A stretch of 64,000 bases of DNA. Origin: Hybos culiciformis (lineage: Eukaryota > Arthropoda > Insecta > Diptera > Hybotidae). The stretch is taken from contig OZ023273.1 of NCBI GenBank assembly GCA_964007475.1, positions 46,067,525-46,131,524 on the forward strand, read 5' to 3'. This document shows positions 47,925-64,000 of this stretch, piece by piece. The position numbers were made by a program, and so were the translations under genes. The first letter of the stretch is position 1. Every line of letters begins with the position of its first letter. The notes beneath the pieces are model-generated. The model saw nothing but the letters and a program-made list of their open reading frames with translations. It did no database searches and was not told where the DNA came from.

Positions 47925-50315
47925 ATGGCTAATCAAAACAGTAGTCGTGAAAATGATAAAAAATCACCAATTCCTTGGTTCAATATTGCATATTTAGAAA
48001 AAGTTCTGCAGCATAAAGAAAAACGACCCGTCCAAATAAAGCTAATGGAAGTAGAGCCAGCAACAAGTAAAGGAGAAAATTATGTTAGTGAAATTAATTT
48101 ATGCAAAGCAGAGTACAATTTAATTGGATTTAACAATTTAAAAGAAATTTCCCTCATAATAAAATCTCAAGTTGAAAATGAATTAATTTCAGAAATTTGT
48201 GAAGATTTTAATGTTTTTGATCGTGAATCTCAAGTTTATAAAGTAATACTGAGTGAATTTGAACAATTGTTAAGAGGAATTGGAGACGATACTATATTCG
48301 GGCCTAAGTAAAAATAATTAAAGATTTACATAAATGTATACTGTGAAATTGTTGTTTTTCACTTTTAGATTGATTTACGTTGATGAGAAAATTATAATCT
48401 TAGAGAATTTAAAAGAAAGAAATTTTAAAATTTTTGATGTGAAAAATGGATTAACTTATAGACAATGTGAGATATTTTTAGAAAAACTAGCTAAATTCCA
48501 TGCTTGCAGTTTAGTAACATTTAAAAAGGTAATTTATTAGTTTTCAAACGTTTTCAGTTGTTTTTCACTGACATAATTTTTTCATTTCAGAATCCTAATA
48601 TTTTTAAATATCATATGATTGGAAATGTAACTGAAAAAGAAAATCCATTGCATGATTTGTATAAAAATCAAATAAGAAGTTGTGTTGATTTCTGCAGAAA
48701 TAGCACTGGCTTATCGAAATTTGTTCCAAAACTAGAAAAACTTAATAAAACAATTATTGAAAAAATATGTGAAATATTTACCAGAGATTCGTCTGGGATT
48801 AACTTATTAAATCACGGTGATGTTTGGTGTAATAATTTAATGTTTCAAATTAATGAACATGGGAGTATTGATGATTTAATAATGGTATTATAAATTTCTT
48901 ATGTATAAATATTTTTCCTTTTATTTAGCTCTGGCATAGATAGTTTTTGTTAATTCTTTATTTATTTTTCAAAATCGAATGGAAATACTTTTAATTCGTT
49001 TTTGATTTTGATGGAGTTTTTGTTATAATTGTAAATAATTAAAATAACTGATTTATAAGTGAAATGCTGATTTATAAGTGAAAAAAACACCTGAATCAAA
49101 AATATAGAAAAAGAATGGGACAAACAAGATTGTCATACTTTTAAAAAATTAATTACAAAATAATGATTTAGTGATAATAATAAAAAAAGAAATTATAATA
49201 ATAAAAAATATCTATATATACATATAAAAAACCTTGATCTCGACAAAATTAAAAAGATTCTGAAATTTTAATTTATACAATTATTTACATTAATTTAATG
49301 ACAATGAATAAATTGATTGTTATATTTAGAAAATATTTATAATTATATTTGTACATAGGTAGACTATCAAGAAGGATATTTTGGATCGCTTGGAATCGAT
49401 TGGAATTATTTTATTTATACTTCATGGAATAAAGATCTCTTTTTGATGCATAAAAATGAGTTAATAAAATATTATTATAAAATATTATCAACAACACTAT
49501 TTAAACTAAAATACGATGATATACCAACTCTTGAAGATGTTTTTAATGAAATAAAAAAAAAAGGAAACCATGGTATGTAAATGTAAAACAAAAACTATTA
49601 TAATGTCATTGCATTTATTGATTATTCAATTTATTTCTTTATTATTGGCAATTGACAATTTAAGATTAAGACAGATAACATAAAATCAGTGTCTTAAAAA
49701 TATGATTCTATTCACTAAATTTAAATACAGTTTAGTAAGTTTAAAGAAAAATTTCAAAGTAGTAAAAAAAATAAACTATTAGAAAATATTAATAAAAGAA
49801 ATTTCTGAATAGTACGTCTTGTGTACCATTTACATTTGGTATTCGGTGACTCAGAACATAGAGAGTACCACGCTTCAGGGGACCCTTAAAATAAAAACAG
49901 ATTTTGAAAATTTTACTGTGATGAATAAGAATTTGTCGATCATTAATATTTTACAGAGGTTGAATTATTTTTGAACGAATTGAATTAAAAATATTATTGT
50001 AGCTATTAATATTAATATAATAAAATTTGCAACTTTGGATGCTATTGGAGAGTTTTTTTTGATCATAATGGGAACTTTAATTTTAATTTAAATTTACTAA
50101 TTTTTCATTTATTACAATTTCTTTTAGGTTTGATTACTGCAACTTGCATATTACCAATCTTGATAAATGAACTGGAGGAATTAGCAGATCCAATGAACTT
50201 TTTATCTGATTCTGATGAAGCCAGATCTAATCGTGAAAGGATATTTAATAATTCTAATTTCATCGAAAGGCTGAAAGTTTTCTTGACGGACTTTGATAAC
50301 GATGGGATTTTATAA
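47925..50315 (+). CDS. EcKinase-like protein F
   Basis: Five exons: 47925-48307, 48369-48528, 48591-48884, 49359-49572, 50128-50315. Phases agree and give 412 residues. Features in order: SPIPWFNIAYLEKVL, loop SKGENYVSEI, ATP-site lysine in LIIKSQV, IIILENL, KLAKFHACS, catalytic HGDVWCNN (His256, Asp258), metal-binding VDYQ (Asp281), and GSLGIDWNYF where most members have GSPAIDLHYF. The last exon begins after NHG|L, with a slightly shorter tail ending NDGIL. The intron 3 donor is GTATTA. The intron before the DYQ motif is at the same place and phase as in gene B, suggesting a closer tie between B and F or an ancestral intron. Catalytic residues are present, so activity is likely. Confidence 0.88.
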
Positions 50316-50460
50316 TTCAAGACACATAAAGTTCAAGAAAGATGAATCGGATGGCGATGAAAGGTCACAAAGTTACAACAATTTTAATCAAACGGATGAT
50401 TAAAATTCTTAATTATAAGAAAGAAAAAAATAATAGTAATAAAATTGTCGGGTTATACCT

Positions 50461-51052
50461 AGAGATGTAAAACCCTATTGTTTTTTTTTTAATGAGTTCG
50501 GTTTCTTGCACTTTTTCTGCGTTTTGATTCCGGTTCCATTATTTATTTGGAGCTTCGGTTCCAGTTCCGGTTCCAGTAACAAAATTTTTCATTGAAGTTT
50601 TTTGATTCAAGCACTAGAAAATAATTTTTATTAGTAAAAAAAAATTCTTTTCTTTCAAATGTAATATATAATTTTTTATTATAATATTTGTTTTAAGTTT
50701 TTTAAATTTACCTACTACAAATTTAATTTTGTAAGATATTATCTTAAAAGTATTTTCTAACTACGCGTAGCTTGTGTAAATGCCGCTTCAATTTTGTTTA
50801 TTGACGTTTTGAGGCTGGAAAAAGTTTATGTTTTTTTTAACATTGAGGTTGGATTAATTTTTTTATTAGAGGGAGAGCGTATTATTTTTAAATTTAAATG
50901 GAACTCAAAACCAACGAAGAACTTCTACTGGACGAAACGGCTTGTGCGGTTCGAGTCTATTTTGAGTTCCGGTTCGAATCCGACTCTTAATTTATGTAGG
51001 GGTTCCATGGGGTACCGGCTCTCAGTTCTGGTTCAGCATCACGTCTCTGGTT
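50461..51052. mobile_element. hAT-like element rich in GGTTCC repeats (about 590 bp)
   Basis: The left end reads TAGAGATGTAAAAC and the right end, read inward, CAGAGACGTGATGC. The 9-bp direct repeat GTTATACCT flanks the insertion (50452-50460 and 51053-51061), with a few extra bases at the right end. The inside holds GGTTCCGGTTCC-type subrepeats like those of the nested hAT at 25961. A diverged copy of the flanks without the insertion lies at about 53735-53850 and confirms the boundaries. Confidence 0.75.
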
Positions 51053-51061
51053 GTTATACCT

Positions 51062-52688
51062 TCCATAGTATTAGTAACGAGTAACAGATCCTATGGATCA
51101 AGACAAGTTTAGTTACTATTATGCTTGTGTTACATATAAATGTTAACTTAATTTTTAACCAAATTTAGTAATAAAATAATAATAACACTTTTATAAGAAT
51201 TAAAAAAAAAAATTTAAATTGAAATTTTCTTTAAAACTTGGACACAATATATAAATATATGTAAACAAATGTAGGTAGAAGTAAAAAAACCCGAAAACAA
51301 CATAGCAAATTGTAAATACCTACTATTTACCGGAATTAGGTTTTTTGAATGTCACTAAAATGTTATATAGGAATTAGATCATTTGATAATAACTCACTGG
51401 AATAACCACATTTGATAACAACGCGTTCTTGTGTTTTTAAATAAGTAACTTTTTGAAAGTGAAACTTCTTTTTGAGGGCCAAAAATTTTTCAAATAAATA
51501 TGTTTTAATTATTATTTTAAATACCATGGATGATGAACTGACTGCTTGCTCCATCCTGCTGGATTGGATTCGTGTTTCTTGAATCACTAGTTTTGAAACT
51601 TAAATTCAAATTTTTTTACGTTTAATCAAACATTGAGTCAATCTGAACTATATTTGAGTTGCATTTAACTATTATTTATTTTGAAGATAATATCATTTGA
51701 TGAAATTGTAAAGTTATAATTGTATTTTTGATGGCTATGGTGAAAATATTAAGGGTTTTCATGTATGGAATCCAGAACAAAATAAGACCGAAATAGGAAA
51801 CGATAGTGCAACCAGAAGAAAAAGAAGATAATTTAGTTCAAAAAGAAAATATTTAAAATACCACAAAAATGATAAAAGCTTGTTGTAATATAAGAAATAA
51901 GTAACATAAAGATAACATAAAGTATAACATCATTCCATTCCAGTTATGTTCCAATTTTTGATAATTTTGCAGATGACAGTGACAAATTTCCGACTTAATA
52001 TTTTGAATAAAGATTTTCTGAATATTTAGTATACTTTTCAAATTTTTTATAATACTATTTAAAAATATTTTGACTATGCTGCCTTTGTGTTAGAAAATTT
52101 CAATTTACGCTCTTGAGGATAGAAACGTTGCGCTGTTTTCAAAAACATTTTTTAAAACCATTTTAATTTTTTTTTTGTCTTTTTATATAAACCTACATGT
52201 ACTAATTATGCAAGTACGTAACTGGCTTTATTTTTTATTTTTCAATTGAACCATAAATGAGTTGTCTCGAGATTTGGTTCTAATTCTAAGTTAGGACACA
52301 AAAATAATTACGTATGTCGGCAAATTTATTTTTTTTTAAATAAATTTATTAAACAATTCAAAATTGAAATAGAAAGTTTATTTAAAAATTTTTAAGAAGT
52401 ATATTTTTCAGATAGCGTTGAAGTTATCATTTTAAAAATTAATTTTTAAAAAGAAACATTTGAGATACAGAAAGTACATAATTTAGTCCAACATTCCGCA
52501 TCCATTTTTAGCCAAAGATAAAGAAAAATGCAAAATTCAAGGAGCGTCAAGTTAAACGATACCCTTTGCTCTAAAATTTTGGTTTCATATTTTCAAGTTT
52601 TTTTTGTAATTCATTTTCGTTCACGAAAAAAACTTCTACCGTGTCGTATACCTATTACTTAGTTAATTGCGAATACTTAAACATTTGA
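51062..52688. other. intergenic, AT-rich
   Basis: No gene was recognised. The first 60 bases continue the host sequence that was split by the hAT insertion (CAGATCCTATGGATCAAGAC). Confidence 0.5.
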
Positions 52689-52888
52689 NNNNNNNNNNNN
52701 NNNNNNNNNNNNNNNNNNNNNNNNNNNNNNNNNNNNNNNNNNNNNNNNNNNNNNNNNNNNNNNNNNNNNNNNNNNNNNNNNNNNNNNNNNNNNNNNNNNN
52801 NNNNNNNNNNNNNNNNNNNNNNNNNNNNNNNNNNNNNNNNNNNNNNNNNNNNNNNNNNNNNNNNNNNNNNNNNNNNNNNNNNNNNNNN
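52689..52888. other. assembly gap (200 N)
   Basis: Exactly 200 undetermined bases, a placeholder length typical of scaffolding. Its true size and content are unknown, so the order and distance of features on either side depend on the scaffold. Confidence 0.99.
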
Positions 52889-63101
<10,213 letters not shown>

Positions 63102-64000
63102 CTACAGAAAAAATAAAAAAATTGAAGAGTAATGTCTAATACATACATAATTATATTCTATTCTCACTTCACCCCACGGATACATAAATAGGATGTCGAT
63201 AAAAAAAAAACCAGCCGAAAAAATATCCAGTTTATGTTATAGTACGATTCAAATCACTTGACCAATCCGTTATGCAAAGCTTTCCCTTTCCATTAAAAAA
63301 TGCATACAAAATTTAGGGGAAATTATTTAAGAAAAAAGCTCATGCAATTTTTGTATAATAATTTTATTCAAATTTTACCCTCTCTTAAAAGCTCATTGGT
63401 CAAGTGATTTGAATCGTACTATACCATCGCTAGGTTTAGAGAAAATTAGGTTCGAAACCGTTGAATAATAATTTTTTTTGGTCGACATAAATTGGCCGAC
63501 ATCACAACTTTTCAATTCATTCAGTAATTTAGAATTTTTACGTTATAATGGAACTCACACTCAACCTTGAAGGCATTATTTATTTTATTTTAGTCAACTG
63601 AATTCGAGCTCGTACAAAAACTTCTTACAATAATCAATAAGTAGTAAATTCAAAACGCAGCAGTTTAATAAAAAGAATCACATGTTATCTTGTTTTGTTT
63701 ATTTCACTGATATCATAATGAATGTGCAGAATGAACTAATTTTTTTTTAAATAAAAAATAACTATGCTAGAAAATTATAATTTTAAAAATGGCAGTCGCT
63801 TTTTGATGTAAGGTAGTTTTTTTTAAGTATAGATAGAAACGGTGGTAAACCTCTTTTATCATTATATTAAATAATTGAATTAAAATTTTCATTAAAAGTA
63901 AGCTTGCTGGTAGTTTATTCGATCGTTAATCGTTATACCCGAATATAGAAAAAACATTTTTTCCTGATTACCTGCATTTTTATTTATTTCAAAATTTTGC
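63102..64000 (-). other. upstream intron or 5' part of the RING gene
   Basis: The acceptor TTTTTCTGTAG ends at 63102, so an intron of the RING gene starts here and extends upstream, perhaps beyond the window. No further coding exon was recognised. It contains the MITE at 63238-63423. Confidence 0.55.
63238..63423. mobile_element. MITE with perfect 29-bp inverted ends (186 bp)
   Basis: The left arm, 63238-63266, begins TATAGTACGATTCAAATCAC. The right arm, 63395-63423, is its exact reverse complement. The outermost TA on each side may be the target duplication of a Tc1/mariner-type element. The perfect match implies recent insertion or amplification. It lies in an intron of the RING gene. Confidence 0.85.

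Noticed and set aside
50794..51084. 96-residue frame near the gene F 3' flank
   Set aside because: It lies mostly within the hAT element at 50461-51052.

Overview
This window is AT-rich eukaryotic nuclear DNA from an insect, most likely a fly or midge (Diptera; the order is inferred). The evidence is GT-AG introns, a Fer3 bHLH gene very close to the Drosophila type, a local family of ecdysteroid-kinase-like (EcKinase/CHK-kinase, DUF1679-type) genes, a glutamine-rich RING-H2 gene of the RNF38/RNF44 type, and many hAT, Helitron and MITE remnants. There is one 200-base assembly gap (52689-52888). Exons were assembled by eye from open frames, splice sites, phase and family conservation. Most short open frames in the window are noise in AT-rich DNA or lie in repeats.

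Layout. 1-5100: intergenic, with two hAT-type MITEs (1705-1857 and 2017-2336), each with 8-bp target duplications. 5137-8552 (+): Fer3, four exons, with the short first exon inferred. 8553-16700: intergenic, with a 35-bp tandem duplication carrying two FTZ-F1/ERR-type sites and a 1.1-kb TA-flanked MITE. 16735-50315: six EcKinase-like genes, called A to F here: A 16735-19018 (+), B 22834-29641 (+), C 30489-32192 (+), D 35226-36610 (-), E 39337-41060 (+), F 47925-50315 (+). The spaces between them hold a 364-bp GC-rich palindrome, a Helitron with an internal minisatellite, an AT-rich palindromic array with a tRNA-Cys-like insert, and a hAT element whose empty site is visible in a diverged duplicate about 2.7 kb away. 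Intron 4 of gene B (4.7 kb) holds at least four transposon remnants, one nested in another. 50316-59136: intergenic. 59137 to beyond 63101 (-): the C-terminal 746 residues of an RNF38/RNF44-like E3 ligase with a glutamine-rich tract of about 220 residues. Its 5' exons lie outside the window or were not found.

The six kinase genes share one phase-1 intron just before the last coding exon, so they descend from one gene by local duplication. C, D and E keep only that intron, while A, B and F have four. All read open across their joined exons. Gene B has lost the His of the HGD motif and has a degraded glycine-rich loop, so it may be a pseudokinase or have changed specificity. Family knowledge suggests phosphorylation of ecdysteroids or other small alcohols, in hormone storage or detoxification; the substrate cannot be read from the sequence. 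I found no wholly new system. The most notable points are the kinase cluster with its divergent member, the nested transposons inside gene B, and the unusual palindromic or foldback repeats.
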